DNA of 64,000 nt from JALZKA01 sp963754045 (GCA_963754045.1 CAVWEN010000003.1:372001-436000), one strand, 5' to 3'; counted from the stretch's first letter, positions 1 through 8,337 are shown. Numbers and translations: made by a program. The notes: generated by a model from the letters alone, not told the origin.

Positions 1-2150
1 TCGGCCCCAGCCGGGCGGCCGAGGTCGAGGTGATCCTCGCCACCGACGACAGCGACGAGGGCATCGAGTTCTCCGAGGTATGCGTTCGCCGTCGCCTCGA
101 TCGCTCGGGCGAGGGCGAGTACCGCCTGAACGGAGCGCGCTGCCGCCTCTCCGACGTGATCGAGCTGCTCTCCGACGCGAACCTCGGCGGCGAGATGCAC
201 TCGGTGATCAGCCAGGGCAGGGTCGAGGAGATCGTGCACTCGAAGCCGCCGCAGCGCCGGCTCCTGGTTGAGGAGGCCGCGGGTCTCGGCAAGCACCGCA
301 AGCGCCGTCGCCGCGCGCAGCTGCGGCTCGAGCGGACGCAGGACAATCTCGATCGCGCGCTCGACGTCGAGCGCGAGGCTCGCCGCGTGTTGCGCCCGCT
401 CAAGCAGCAGGCCCAGGCCGCCGACATTCACACGCGCCTCGAACGTGAGTCGAACGAACTGCGAGCCCGGCTGCTCGCCGCCGAGGCCGGTGCGCACGAG
501 GGCGAGCTGGCCACCGCCGAGCGCCAAGCCGCCGTCGCGCGCAAGGATCGCGAGACGATCGAGGCTGAGCTGGCGTCTCTCACCGAGCGCCGCGCGGGTA
601 TCGAAACCAGTCTGGCCGACCGTGATCGCGCCCGGACCGAGGCCTGGGGCAGGCTCACCGCGTTGCGCGCCGCCAACGAGCGGATCTCCGCACGGGCGGA
701 CGCCCTGGCCGCGCGTCACCGTCAGCTTCGAGCCGATATCGAGCGCCGTCAGGCTTCGCTTGGAGAGCTGGCCGCCGAGTTGGCGGCAGAGGCCGAACGT
801 GCGGGTGGTGATCCGGTCGAGGTGGGCATCGCCCGCGCCGCTGAGACCACGGCGAGCGCGGCAAGCGCTCTCGAACGCGCGGCAAAGGCAACCACGGAGG
901 CGGCCCGCGCCGCCGAGGTGGGCATGGCGCGCGAGGCGCTCGAGCTCGCGGCGCGTACCTCGCGCCGGGTCGAGGACCTGCTCGGGCAGCGGCGCCAGGA
1001 CTCGATCGAGCGGCGCATCGGTGTTGAGCTGGATCTGGTCGGCCGGCTTGCGACGCTTTGCGAGGCCGCCGCGGCGGCGCGTGACGCCACCAGCGAGCGC
1101 GCCCAGGCTCTCGAGGCCAGGACGCTCGCCGAATCGGGCTCCAACGACGCCGCGGAGGCGCTGCGTGCCTGCTCGCGCGAAGAGGCCGAGGTTCAAGCTC
1201 GGCTTCGAATCGCGGGCGAGGCGGTGACCAGCGCCGAGGTCCGCTCCACCCATTTGCGCGACCGCCGGGACGAGGCCGCGGTCGAGCTGAAGCGGGTTGC
1301 CGAGGCGCTGGGCCGTGCGATCGAGCCGGCGACGGAGCCGCTGGCGGAGGCGGAACGGGCCGAGATCGACGCGAAGCTCGAGCGCCTCGCTCGTCGCCGC
1401 GAGTCGCTGGGCCCGGTCAATCCACTGGCCGAGCGCGAGTACGAGCAGGCTCAGGCTCGGCTCAGCGACCTCGAGGAGCAGCGCGCGGATCTCGAATCGG
1501 CTCTAAATGAACTGAAGGGCTTGATCCGCGACACGGACCGCAAGATCCACTCGGCGTTCGAGGAAACCTTCGAGGCGGCACAGGGCAACTTCTCCGAGCT
1601 CATCGAGCATCTGTTCCCGGGCGGCCGCGGCCGGCTGCGGCTGGTCACCCAGCAGGGCCCGCGACCGGTGCTGGGCGGCGAGGACATAGCGGAGCCCGAA
1701 TCCGACCCGGCCGCTCCCGAACGAGAAGCGGAGGAGGCGGACGGCGCCGGGGGTGGGGCTCCCGGCTTTATCTCGTCGGGTATCGAAATCGAGGTGACGC
1801 CCGCGGGCAAGGCGATGCGCAAACTTCAGCTGCTCTCCGGCGGTGAGAAGTCGCTGGTGGCGCTGGCATTCGTGTTCTCCGTCTTCATGGCGCGCCCGTC
1901 GCCGTTCTACATCCTCGACGAGGTCGAGGCTGCGCTCGACGACGCGAACATCGATCGCTTTCTACAGCTCGTGCGCCGGTTCGCCGACCGCGCGCAGTTC
2001 ATCGTCGTCACCCACCAGAAGCGCACGATGGACGCGGCGGACGTCCTTTACGGCGTCTCGATGGGTCGCGGCGGCGTGACCAAGGTGGTCTCGCGCCGCA
2101 TGCCGAAGGACGCAACCCAGCCCGCGCTGGGCGAGGCCGAAGCGGCCTAG
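1..2150 (+). CDS. smc: SMC-family chromosome partition ATPase, 5' end outside window
   Basis: Partial gene: the reading frame is open from base 3 and ends at TAG 2148-2150, so about the first 80-90 residues (with Walker A) lie upstream of the window. Seen: the N-head segment ISQGRVEEIV followed by LLVEEAAGLGKHRKRR, long Ala/Glu/Arg-rich coiled coil, then C-head with signature LLSGGEKSLVALAF, Walker B FYILDEVEAALDD and the switch His in VVTHQKRTM. SMC ATPases organise and segregate the chromosome with ScpA/ScpB. Oddities: only about 710 residues are present after the head start, against roughly 1100 in ordinary SMC, and no Gly-rich hinge domain is recognisable between the two coils. An acidic Pro/Glu-rich loop interrupts the C-head before the signature. 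It is followed closely by ftsY, as in many bacteria. Confidence 0.9.
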   Translation, partial: GPSRAAEVEVILATDDSDEGIEFSEVCVRRRLDRSGEGEYRLNGARCRLSDVIELLSDANLGGEMHSVISQGRVEEIVHSKPPQRRLLVEEAAGLGKHRKRRRRAQLRLERTQDNLDRALDVEREARRVLRPLKQQAQAADIHTRLERESNELRARLLAAEAGAHEGELATAERQAAVARKDRETIEAELASLTERRAGIETSLADRDRARTEAWGRLTALRAANERISARADALAARHRQLRADIERRQASLGELAAELAAEAERAGGDPVEVGIARAAETTASAASALERAAKATTEAARAAEVGMAREALELAARTSRRVEDLLGQRRQDSIERRIGVELDLVGRLATLCEAAAAARDATSERAQALEARTLAESGSNDAAEALRACSREEAEVQARLRIAGEAVTSAEVRSTHLRDRRDEAAVELKRVAEALGRAIEPATEPLAEAERAEIDAKLERLARRRESLGPVNPLAEREYEQAQARLSDLEEQRADLESALNELKGLIRDTDRKIHSAFEETFEAAQGNFSELIEHLFPGGRGRLRLVTQQGPRPVLGGEDIAEPESDPAAPEREAEEADGAGGGAPGFISSGIEIEVTPAGKAMRKLQLLSGGEKSLVALAFVFSVFMARPSPFYILDEVEAALDDANIDRFLQLVRRFADRAQFIVVTHQKRTMDAADVLYGVSMGRGGVTKVVSRRMPKDATQPALGEAEAA

Positions 2151-2554
2151 ACGCCGTCCTCACCAGCCAGGCCTGCGGCCTGCAGCGCCGCAGCCCGGTC
2201 GCGAATCGATTCCAGGCGGATCACCCCGTCGCCGCGAAATGACCAGACGTGGAAGTAGCGGAACTCGGTGAATGCTCCGCTTCCCGCGCCGGTGCCGCGC
2301 TGGATGACCGCGACGACGATGCGCTCGCCCGCCTCGATGATCTCCTCGGCCTCGATCGTGAGGCGAGCCCAGGGCTCGAGAAAGCCGCGCATGAACTGGG
2401 CGATCCCCTCCCTGCCGGCGTAGGTCCCGGCGTCGGGAAACTCGGGACGCATCACGAAGACGGCCTGGGGATCGAAGAGGTCGACGCTGACGCTGAAATC
2501 CCCGCTGCCCCACCCGTCGTAGATGTCTCTGATCACCGCAGTGTTCTTGGGCAC
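2147..2554 (-). CDS. SnoaL/NTF2-like small protein
   Basis: A 135-residue protein with the pattern of the NTF2-like superfamily (SnoaL-like): N-terminal helix with VIRDIYDGWGSGDF, a DPQAVFVMRPEFPD strand region, a helix GREGIAQFMRGFLEPW, then beta strands ending in HVWSFRGDGVIRLE. These cone-shaped folds are used by small isomerases, cyclases and binding proteins, so the substrate cannot be named. The start is GTG at 2554, with a CATAAT box on the same strand at 2564-2569. Its 3' end overlaps the smc stop by 4 nt, tail to tail, and it is divergent from ftsY across 44 bp. Confidence 0.75.
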   Translation of the reverse strand: MPKNTAVIRDIYDGWGSGDFSVSVDLFDPQAVFVMRPEFPDAGTYAGREGIAQFMRGFLEPWARLTIEAEEIIEAGERIVVAVIQRGTGAGSGAFTEFRYFHVWSFRGDGVIRLESIRDRAAALQAAGLAGEDGV

Positions 2555-2563
2555 AGCGTCTCA

Positions 2564-2569
2564 ATTATG
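2564..2569 (-). promoter_or_regulatory. Putative -10 box of the NTF2-like gene
   Basis: Reads CATAAT on the minus strand (5 of 6 matches to TATAAT), 9 nt before the GTG at 2554. No clear -35. The position fits a transcript with almost no leader. Inference from position and consensus only. Confidence 0.3.
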
Positions 2570-2584
2570 TCGCGGTTCGCTCAC

Positions 2585-2590
2585 TAGCCT
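2585..2590 (+). promoter_or_regulatory. Putative -10 box of ftsY
   Basis: TAGCCT fits the actinobacterial TANNNT -10 pattern and ends 8 nt before the ftsY ATG. No Shine-Dalgarno-like purine tract lies between, so a leaderless or near-leaderless mRNA is inferred. Confidence 0.35.
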
Positions 2591-2598
2591 CCCCTGCG

Positions 2599-3609
2599 AT
2601 GGCGCGGGACTGGATGGACGTCTTCGACCTCGGTGAGCAGCGCGGCGCCGCCGCGCGGGCCGCCGCAGGCGCCGTGGGCAACGATGCGGGCGGCACGGGT
2701 AGCCGGTTTGCCAGGCTTCGCGAGAGCCTGCGTCGCAGCCGACAGGCGCTTAGCGCCGAGGTGTCCTCGGGGTTCTTCGACCGGCTTGACGCAGAGGCGT
2801 TCGAGCAGCTCGAGGAGGCGCTGATCTACGCCGACGCCGGCGCTGCGGTTACCGCCGACGTGGTCGGTCGTCTCGAGCAGGAAGTCGAGGCCGGGGCGGT
2901 CGCGCAAGGTGAGCCCGCACGCGAGCGGCTGATCGGCCTGCTCGCGGAAATCGCCACGCCGGGGGATGCACACCGCATCGACCTGACCCATGCGCCGACC
3001 GTGCTGATGGTCGTGGGGGTGAACGGGACCGGGAAGACAACGACGATCGGCAAGCTCGCACACCTCCTAACTCAGACACTGGGGCTGAAGGTGCTGGTGG
3101 CTGCTGCCGACACCTACCGCGCGGCCGCGATCGGGCAGCTGGAGACCTGGGCCGACCGGGCGGGCGTCGAGATCGTTCGTGGACAACCCGGGGGCGATCC
3201 GGGCGCCGTCGTCTTCGACGCGATCGGCGCCGCCCAGGCGAGGGGTGTGGACGTCGTGATCGCCGACACCGCCGGCCGTCTGCACACTCACAGCAACCTG
3301 ATGGACGAGCTGGCCAAGATTCGCCGCGTCGCCGGCAAGCAGCTCGGGGGCGCGCCGCACGAGACCTTGATCGTGATCGACGCCACGACGGGACAGAACG
3401 GCCTGCGCCAGGCCCAGGCTTTCGCGGAGACCGCGAACGTTACGGGCGTCGTGCTCAGCAAGCTCGACGGCAGCGCCAGGGGCGGTGTGGCCCTGGGGAT
3501 CGCCAGCGAGCTTGGCGTCCCGGTGAAGCTGATCGGCGTGGGGGAGGGCATCGACGACCTGCGCCCGTTCGACGCCACCGAGTTCGCCCGGGCCCTAATC
3601 GGCGACTAA
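2599..3609 (+). CDS. ftsY: Signal recognition particle receptor FtsY
   Basis: SRP receptor GTPase: docks Ffh-ribosome complexes at the membrane for co-translational insertion. 336 residues. The N domain is residues about 35-125. The G domain has P-loop GVNGTGKTT at 140-148, DTYRAAA at 171-177, DTAGR at 223-227, SKLDG at 287-291 and the closing motif GVGEGIDDL at 313-321. The acidic A domain seen in many FtsY proteins is reduced to about 30 Ala/Gly-rich residues. FtsY lies one gene before ffh, so both protein halves of the pathway are made from adjacent transcription units. The ATG at 2599 is chosen because a TANNNT box lies just upstream and homology begins soon after. Confidence 0.96.
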   Translation: MARDWMDVFDLGEQRGAAARAAAGAVGNDAGGTGSRFARLRESLRRSRQALSAEVSSGFFDRLDAEAFEQLEEALIYADAGAAVTADVVGRLEQEVEAGAVAQGEPARERLIGLLAEIATPGDAHRIDLTHAPTVLMVVGVNGTGKTTTIGKLAHLLTQTLGLKVLVAAADTYRAAAIGQLETWADRAGVEIVRGQPGGDPGAVVFDAIGAAQARGVDVVIADTAGRLHTHSNLMDELAKIRRVAGKQLGGAPHETLIVIDATTGQNGLRQAQAFAETANVTGVVLSKLDGSARGGVALGIASELGVPVKLIGVGEGIDDLRPFDATEFARALIGD

Positions 3610-3675
3610 GCCGAATTACGTAAACCGTCGCCGTGCGGGGCGTGACGTACGTTCGGCGCGGTGGCGGCCTGGGCG

Positions 3676-3681
3676 TAAGCT
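3676..3681 (+). promoter_or_regulatory. Putative -10 box of ffh
   Basis: TAAGCT (TANNNT) ends 8 nt before the ATG at 3690. This supports 3690 as the true ffh start over the longer in-frame GTG at 3633, which would place 19 non-conserved residues in front. Confidence 0.35.
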
Positions 3682-3689
3682 CATCGCTG

Positions 3690-5024
3690 ATGTTTGATGC
3701 GCTCGGCGACAGGCTGCAGGGGACGCTCTCCGACGTTCGCTCGCGGGGCAAGCTGACCGAGGCCGACGTGGACTCGGCGATGCGTGAGATCCGCCTCGCG
3801 CTGCTCGAGGCCGATGTGAATTTCAAGGTCGTCAAGTCGTTCACGGCCACCGTCAAGGAGCGATGTCTGGGTGCCGATGTGCTCGAAAGCCTCGATCCGG
3901 GCCAGCAGGTCGTCAAGATCGTCAGCGAGGAGCTGGCGAGCCTGATGGGAGGCGCGAGCCGCGAGCTGGCAATGGCCTCGACCGGCCCCACGGTGATCCT
4001 CATGGCGGGCCTCCAGGGCTCGGGTAAGACGACGGCTTGCGCGAAGCTCGCGCGCCTGCTCGGGCAGGAGAAGAAGGATGTCGCCCTGGCGGCGTGCGAC
4101 ACGCAGCGCCCCGCCGCCGTGGAGCAGCTGGTCACGATGGGCAAGCGCGCGAATGCCCACGTCTACGAGCAGGGGACGGAACGCAGCCCGGTCGACATCG
4201 CATCCTGGGCGGTCGACCAGGCGCGAAAGGATCGCCGGGACGTGCTGATCGTCGACACGGCGGGACGGCTTGGTATCGATGAGGAGCTGATGGACGAGCT
4301 CGCCGATGTTCGCAAGGAGACGAAGCCCCACAACATCCTGCTCGTCGTTGACGCGATGACCGGCCAGGACGCGGTGAACGTCGCGGAAGCCTTCGGCGAG
4401 CGCACCGATTTCGACGGCGTGATCCTCACCAAGCTCGACGGTGACGCCCGGGGCGGCGCCGCGCTGTCGGTCAAGGCCGTGACCGGCAAGCCGATCATGT
4501 ATGCGTCGATCGGCGAGCGGATCGAGCAGCTCGAGCGCTTCCATCCCGAGCGGATGGCCGGGCGCATCCTCGGGATGGGCGACGTGATGACCCTGATCGA
4601 GAAGGCGGAGGAGGTTCACGACGCCGATCAGGCCGCCGAGTTGGAGCGCAAGATCCGGCGCCAGGAGTTCACCCTCGAGGACTTCCTCCAGCAGATGCGG
4701 CAGGTTCGCAAGATGGGCCCGATGTCGAACCTGATGGGGATGATGCCCGGGATGGGCAAGGCGATGAAGCAGATTCGCTCGGTTGACATGGACGAGCGTG
4801 AGCTCGATCGGGTCGAGGCGATCATCCTGTCGATGACACCCGCTGAACGCGCGAATCCCGACCTGATCGACGGCTCGCGGCGCAAGCGAATCGCCCGCGG
4901 CTCGGGCACCAGCGTCCAGGCCGTCAACCAGCTCGTCAAGCAGTTCGGGCAGATGCGCAAGATGATGGCCTCGCTCGCCAAGGGCAAGATGCCGGATATG
5001 GCGTCATTGATGCGCGGCAGGTAG
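3690..5024 (+). CDS. ffh: Signal recognition particle GTPase Ffh
   Basis: Protein part of SRP. It binds signal sequences and 4.5S RNA and pairs with FtsY. 444 residues: N domain 1-90, G domain with GLQGSGKTT at 107-115, DTQRPAA at 137-143, DTAGR at 189-193 and TKLDGDARGG near 247. The Met-rich M domain follows, about 300-435, with QMRQVRKMGPMSNLMGMMPG and the RNA-binding SRRKRIARGSG segment. An in-frame GTG at 3633 would add 19 residues. The ATG at 3690 matches the usual family start (MFDALGDRLQ). The 4.5S RNA gene itself was not found in this window. Confidence 0.97.
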   Translation: MFDALGDRLQGTLSDVRSRGKLTEADVDSAMREIRLALLEADVNFKVVKSFTATVKERCLGADVLESLDPGQQVVKIVSEELASLMGGASRELAMASTGPTVILMAGLQGSGKTTACAKLARLLGQEKKDVALAACDTQRPAAVEQLVTMGKRANAHVYEQGTERSPVDIASWAVDQARKDRRDVLIVDTAGRLGIDEELMDELADVRKETKPHNILLVVDAMTGQDAVNVAEAFGERTDFDGVILTKLDGDARGGAALSVKAVTGKPIMYASIGERIEQLERFHPERMAGRILGMGDVMTLIEKAEEVHDADQAAELERKIRRQEFTLEDFLQQMRQVRKMGPMSNLMGMMPGMGKAMKQIRSVDMDERELDRVEAIILSMTPAERANPDLIDGSRRKRIARGSGTSVQAVNQLVKQFGQMRKMMASLAKGKMPDMASLMRGR

Positions 5025-5095
5025 CGCCCCGGCGCCCCGTCCGCGCCATCGGGGCTCCTTCGTGGTGCCCACCACGCGCTAACCTCTCGCGGCCG

Positions 5096-5350
5096 ATGGC
5101 AGTACGAATGAGACTTCGCAGGGTGGGTTCGCGAAAGAACCCGATTTGGCGCGTCGTGGTCGCCGACAAGCGCGCTCCACGCGACGGCCGGACGATCGAG
5201 ACGATCGGCCATTACAACCCCCAGACCGACCCCTCGACGATCGAGGTGGACGAGGAGCGCGCTCGTCATTGGCTCGAGCACGGCGCCCAGCCCACCCCCA
5301 CCGTTGCCCGGCTGCTCCGCACCAAGGGCATCGGGGCCTCGGGCTCCTAG
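5096..5350 (+). CDS. rpsP: 30S ribosomal protein S16
   Basis: 84 residues, normal length for bS16. Begins MAVRMRLRRVGSRKNP, with the conserved RRVG..K.P..R.VVAD and IGHYNP signatures. It is a small-subunit assembly protein that binds 16S rRNA. It heads the rpsP-khpA-trmD-rplS group, the classical order except that rimM is missing. A TAACCT box at 5080-5085 lies 10 nt before the ATG. Confidence 0.96.
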   Translation: MAVRMRLRRVGSRKNPIWRVVVADKRAPRDGRTIETIGHYNPQTDPSTIEVDEERARHWLEHGAQPTPTVARLLRTKGIGASGS

Positions 5351-5362
5351 CCGGACCGCGTC

Positions 5363-5599
5363 ATGCGCGATCTGGTCGAGTTGCTCGCACGCTCGATCGT
5401 CGACGACCCCGACGCCGTCAGCGTCGAGGAGTTCGAAGAGGACGACGAGCTTGTGGTCGAGCTTCGCGTGGCTGACGACGACATCGGCCGGGTGATCGGC
5501 CGCGAGGGCCGGGTCGCCAAGGCGATCCGCACGATTGCCCGCGCAGCAGCCCCGGAGGGTCAGCGCGTGTCGGTCGAAATCGTCGAAGACGACGATTAG
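5363..5599 (+). CDS. khpA: KhpA-type KH-domain RNA-binding protein
   Basis: 78-residue single KH domain. The nucleic-acid-binding GxxG loop is visible in VIGREGRVAKAIRTI at about residues 44-58. KhpA proteins bind structured RNA, often with KhpB/Jag, and affect cell-wall synthesis and sRNA function in Gram-positive bacteria. It lies 12 bp after rpsP, the usual place for this gene. The protein is strongly acidic around the KH core (EEFEEDDE, EDDD). Confidence 0.92.
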   Translation: MRDLVELLARSIVDDPDAVSVEEFEEDDELVVELRVADDDIGRVIGREGRVAKAIRTIARAAAPEGQRVSVEIVEDDD

Positions 5600-5637
5600 A
5601 TACGGCCGCGGCCCCCACCCGCGGCAGAAATGTTCCC

Positions 5638-6303
5638 TTGATAGTTGATGTCTTTACCCTCTTTCCCGAGTGGTTCGAGTGGTTCCGCGCGCAGCGCCAC
5701 GTCGCCAACGCTCTCGGGCTCGGATCCGAGCTGCGTACCTTCCACTGGCGTGAGACGACGCCGCTTACCGGCGGTCAGGTGGACGACTCGCCCTACGGCG
5801 GCGGCGCCGGCATGGTGCTTCGGGTGGACGTGGTCGATGCCGCGCTCGCTTCCGCCTACGGCGAGGACGGAGCGCCCGGCCGCGTGGTGCTGCTTGCTCC
5901 CTCGGGACGACAGCTCGACGAATCGCTCGTCGGTGAGCTGGCGGCCGAGGAGCAGCTCACCCTGCTCTGCGGGCGTTACGAGGGCGTCGACGAACGGGTT
6001 CGAGAGCATCTGGTTACTGATTGCGTGTCGGTCGGCCCGTACGTGCTCTCGGGCGGCGAGCTGGCCGCGATGGTCGTGGCCGACGCCGTGATGCGCAAGC
6101 TGCCTGGAGCGCTCGGCCATGCCGACAGCGCGGTCGAGGAGTCGTTCTCCGAGGCGCTCGACGGTGGTCCCGAGTATCCGCACTACACAAGACCGTCCTC
6201 CTACCGCGGTTGGGACGTTCCCGAGGTGCTCCTCTCGGGCGACCACGCGAAGGTCCGCGAATGGCGGCTCGAGCAGAGCCGGCGCCGTGCCCGACGGCCC
6301 TGA
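5638..6303 (+). CDS. trmD: tRNA (guanine-N1)-methyltransferase TrmD
   Basis: Makes m1G37 in tRNAs reading CUN, CCN and CGG codons, preventing +1 frameshifting. It is a SPOUT-fold knotted enzyme. 221 residues: IDVFTLFPEWF-like N-terminus (MIVDVFTLFPEWF), DDSPYGGGAGM at 49-59, CGRYEGVDER at 111-120 and knot segment SVGPYVLSGGELA at 131-143. The start is TTG at 5638. No better start exists because the conserved N-terminus begins immediately. It follows khpA by 38 bp with no rimM between. Confidence 0.95.
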   Translation: MIVDVFTLFPEWFEWFRAQRHVANALGLGSELRTFHWRETTPLTGGQVDDSPYGGGAGMVLRVDVVDAALASAYGEDGAPGRVVLLAPSGRQLDESLVGELAAEEQLTLLCGRYEGVDERVREHLVTDCVSVGPYVLSGGELAAMVVADAVMRKLPGALGHADSAVEESFSEALDGGPEYPHYTRPSSYRGWDVPEVLLSGDHAKVREWRLEQSRRRARRP

Positions 6304-6336
6304 GCGGGCATCGCCGTTCGCTACCATTCCGCCTCC

Positions 6337-6361
6337 GCGCGGGCCCCGGGAAGCCCCGCGC
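6337..6361 (+). terminator. GC hairpin with short T run before rplS
   Basis: A 7-bp perfect stem (GCGCGGG/CCCGCGC) with an 11-nt loop is followed by TTTTG. It lies between trmD and rplS. It may be a weak intrinsic terminator or an attenuator-like leader of the L19 gene. The T run is short, so termination efficiency is uncertain. Confidence 0.4.
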
Positions 6362-6396
6362 TTTTGTGTGTAGGTACCGCCCGGTACGGCATTTTC

Positions 6397-7014
6397 ATGA
6401 GCACGATCATCGAGAGCATCGAGCGGAGTCAGCTTCGCAAGGTTCCCCGCTTTGCGGCGGGCGACCGAGTGCGTGTCCACTTTCAGGTGATCGAGGGCAC
6501 GCGCAAGCGCACCCAGGTATTCGAGGGCATCGTGATTGCCCGCCAGGGCTCAGGCGTGCGGGAGACCTTCACGGTTCGCAAGCAGTCGTTTGGAGTGGGC
6601 GTGGAGCGCATCTTTCCGGTGCACTCCCCGAAGATCGAGCAGCTCGAAGTGGTTGCCCGCGGCGCCGTGCGACGGGCCAAGCTCTATTACCTGCGCGGTC
6701 GGGTCGGCAAGCGCGCCCGAGTTGCCGAGCGACGATGGGGCATCGCCGACGATCTAGTAATCGCCGAAGAGCCGGAGCCCGATCCCGAGCCCGAGCCCGA
6801 AGCCGAGCTTGGGCCTGGGACTGACGAGACCGGGGAAGAGCTGGCCGCCGAGCAGGAGTCGGAGGCCGAGAAGTCCTCAGCGGAAGTTCCGGAGGCCGAG
6901 CAGCCTCCCGCAACGGAGGCTCCGGAGGCCGAGCCTGACGCAGACCCCGACGCCCCCAGCAGCGAAGCGGAGGAGGCGGCGGATGCCGGGGGCCGGAGCC
7001 CCGGCAGTGAATAG
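6397..7014 (+). CDS. rplS: 50S ribosomal protein L19 with long acidic C-terminal tail
   Basis: Residues 1-115 are standard bL19: IESIERSQLRK, VIEGTRKRTQVFEGIVI, GVGVERIFPVHSPKI and RRAKLYYLRGRVGK. L19 sits at the 30S-50S interface. The ATG at 6397 is chosen because the upstream extension from 6364 is not conserved. Oddity: about 85 extra residues form a Glu/Pro/Ala-rich, highly acidic and probably disordered tail with EPEP and EAE repeats, roughly doubling the usual size of 110-120 residues. Its 3' end overlaps the lepB start by 32 nt, suggesting coupled translation. Confidence 0.94.
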   Translation: MSTIIESIERSQLRKVPRFAAGDRVRVHFQVIEGTRKRTQVFEGIVIARQGSGVRETFTVRKQSFGVGVERIFPVHSPKIEQLEVVARGAVRRAKLYYLRGRVGKRARVAERRWGIADDLVIAEEPEPDPEPEPEAELGPGTDETGEELAAEQESEAEKSSAEVPEAEQPPATEAPEAEPDADPDAPSSEAEEAADAGGRSPGSE

Positions 7015-7633
7015 GCTGATCCCGAAGCCCAACAGCGGCGTCGGCGCTGTGCTCGAGCTCGTCGTCATCGTCGCCATGGCGATCGGCCTCGCGCTGGGTA
7101 TCCAGGCCTTTCTCGTCAAGCCGTACCAGATCCCATCGGGCTCGATGCTGCCCACGCTCGAGCCCGGCCAGCGCGTACTGGTCAACCGATTGTCCGAGAA
7201 GCTCGGCAGCTCGCCGGAGATCGGGGACGTGCTCGTCTTCCACCCGCCGCGCGGAGCCGACGGCGATGCCGGGCGTCAGTGCGGCGAGCAGCGCGAGCCG
7301 GGCCAGGCGTGCGGTACGCCCACTGACGACCGCTCGGACCAGAACTTCATCAAGCGCGTGGTTGCTGGGCCCGGCGACACCGTCTACGTGCAGGATGGCC
7401 ACCCCGTGGTCAACGGCGAGATGGCCGAGGAGGACTTCATCAAGGGGTGCGCGGGCGACCCGATCTGCAACCTCACCGAGCCGATCGAGGTTCCACCCGA
7501 TCATTTCTTCATGATGGGCGACAACCGTGGATCCAGCGATGACAGCCGCTATTGGGGGCCGGTGCCCCGCGACTGGATCATCGGCAAGGCGTTCTTCACG
7601 TACTGGCCGCCGCGTTCTATCGGCCTTCTCTAG
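6983..7633 (+). CDS. lepB: Signal peptidase I
   Basis: Membrane serine protease that removes Sec/Tat signal peptides. 216 residues: one N-terminal membrane segment (about 20-43), catalytic Ser54 in PSGSMLPTLEPGQ, catalytic Lys124 in NFIKRVVAGPGD and box E MGDNRGSSDDSRYWG at 178-192. The ATG at 6983 has AGGAGG 8-13 nt upstream, a good ribosome site lying inside the end of rplS. An insert with Cys100 and Cys110, and a second pair Cys156/Cys162, could form disulfides outside the membrane. Confidence 0.95.
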   Translation: MPGAGAPAVNRLIPKPNSGVGAVLELVVIVAMAIGLALGIQAFLVKPYQIPSGSMLPTLEPGQRVLVNRLSEKLGSSPEIGDVLVFHPPRGADGDAGRQCGEQREPGQACGTPTDDRSDQNFIKRVVAGPGDTVYVQDGHPVVNGEMAEEDFIKGCAGDPICNLTEPIEVPPDHFFMMGDNRGSSDDSRYWGPVPRDWIIGKAFFTYWPPRSIGLL

Positions 7634-7657
7634 CGGGTCTCCGGGCTCCCGCGTGCG

Positions 7658-8320
7658 ATGAGCGCCGCCTCCGTCAAGCGCAGGCGGCGACAGGCCGCAC
7701 GCCTTTTCAAGTTCGACCGTGAGCTCGGCTCACGCTACGTAGCCGGCTGCGACGAGGCGGGTCGCGGATCGCTCGCCGGCCCGCTGGTGGCCGCGGCTGT
7801 ACTGATCGACTATGGCTCGCTCAGCATGCGCGACCGCCGTGCTCTCGGTGAGCTCGACGACTCGAAGAAGCGCAGTCACCCAGAGCGCGAAGAGCTCTAC
7901 CCGGCCGTGGTGCGCGCGGCTGCGCGGGTGGCCGTGACGGTCCGCTGCGTAAGCGGCATCGACTCGCGTGGCCTGCACGTGACCAACTGCGAGGCGCTGG
8001 CACGCAGCCTCGAGCGTGTCGCGATTCCCGAGGCGCAGTGCCTGGTGGACGGCTTCAAACTGCCGCTGTGTCGGGTGGAGCATCGACAGGTAATCGACGG
8101 TGACGCCCGCTCAGCCGCGATCGCGGCCGCGTCGGTGATCGCGAAGGTCACGCGCGACCGCTACATGTGCCGGATCGCCACCGCCTACCCCGACTTCGGC
8201 TTCGACGGCAACGCGGGCTACTCGACGCCCGAGCACCGCGCCGCGATCCGCGAGCTCGGCCCGACCGAGCAGCACCGCCGCTCCTTCCAATCGGTCGCCT
8301 ACACGCAGCTGGCCCTGTAG
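7658..8320 (+). CDS. rnhB: Ribonuclease HII
   Basis: Removes RNA from RNA-DNA hybrids and single ribonucleotides in DNA. 220 residues with catalytic Asp32/Glu33 in GCDEAGRGSLAGP, followed by LDDSKKRS, VDGFKLP and AAASVIAKVTRD. It follows lepB by 24 bp, a common actinobacterial order (rplS-lepB-rnhB). The Arg-rich first 15 residues precede the conserved domain. Confidence 0.95.
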   Translation: MSAASVKRRRRQAARLFKFDRELGSRYVAGCDEAGRGSLAGPLVAAAVLIDYGSLSMRDRRALGELDDSKKRSHPEREELYPAVVRAAARVAVTVRCVSGIDSRGLHVTNCEALARSLERVAIPEAQCLVDGFKLPLCRVEHRQVIDGDARSAAIAAASVIAKVTRDRYMCRIATAYPDFGFDGNAGYSTPEHRAAIRELGPTEQHRRSFQSVAYTQLAL

Positions 8321-8337
8321 GCACGCCCGCGCTCTAC

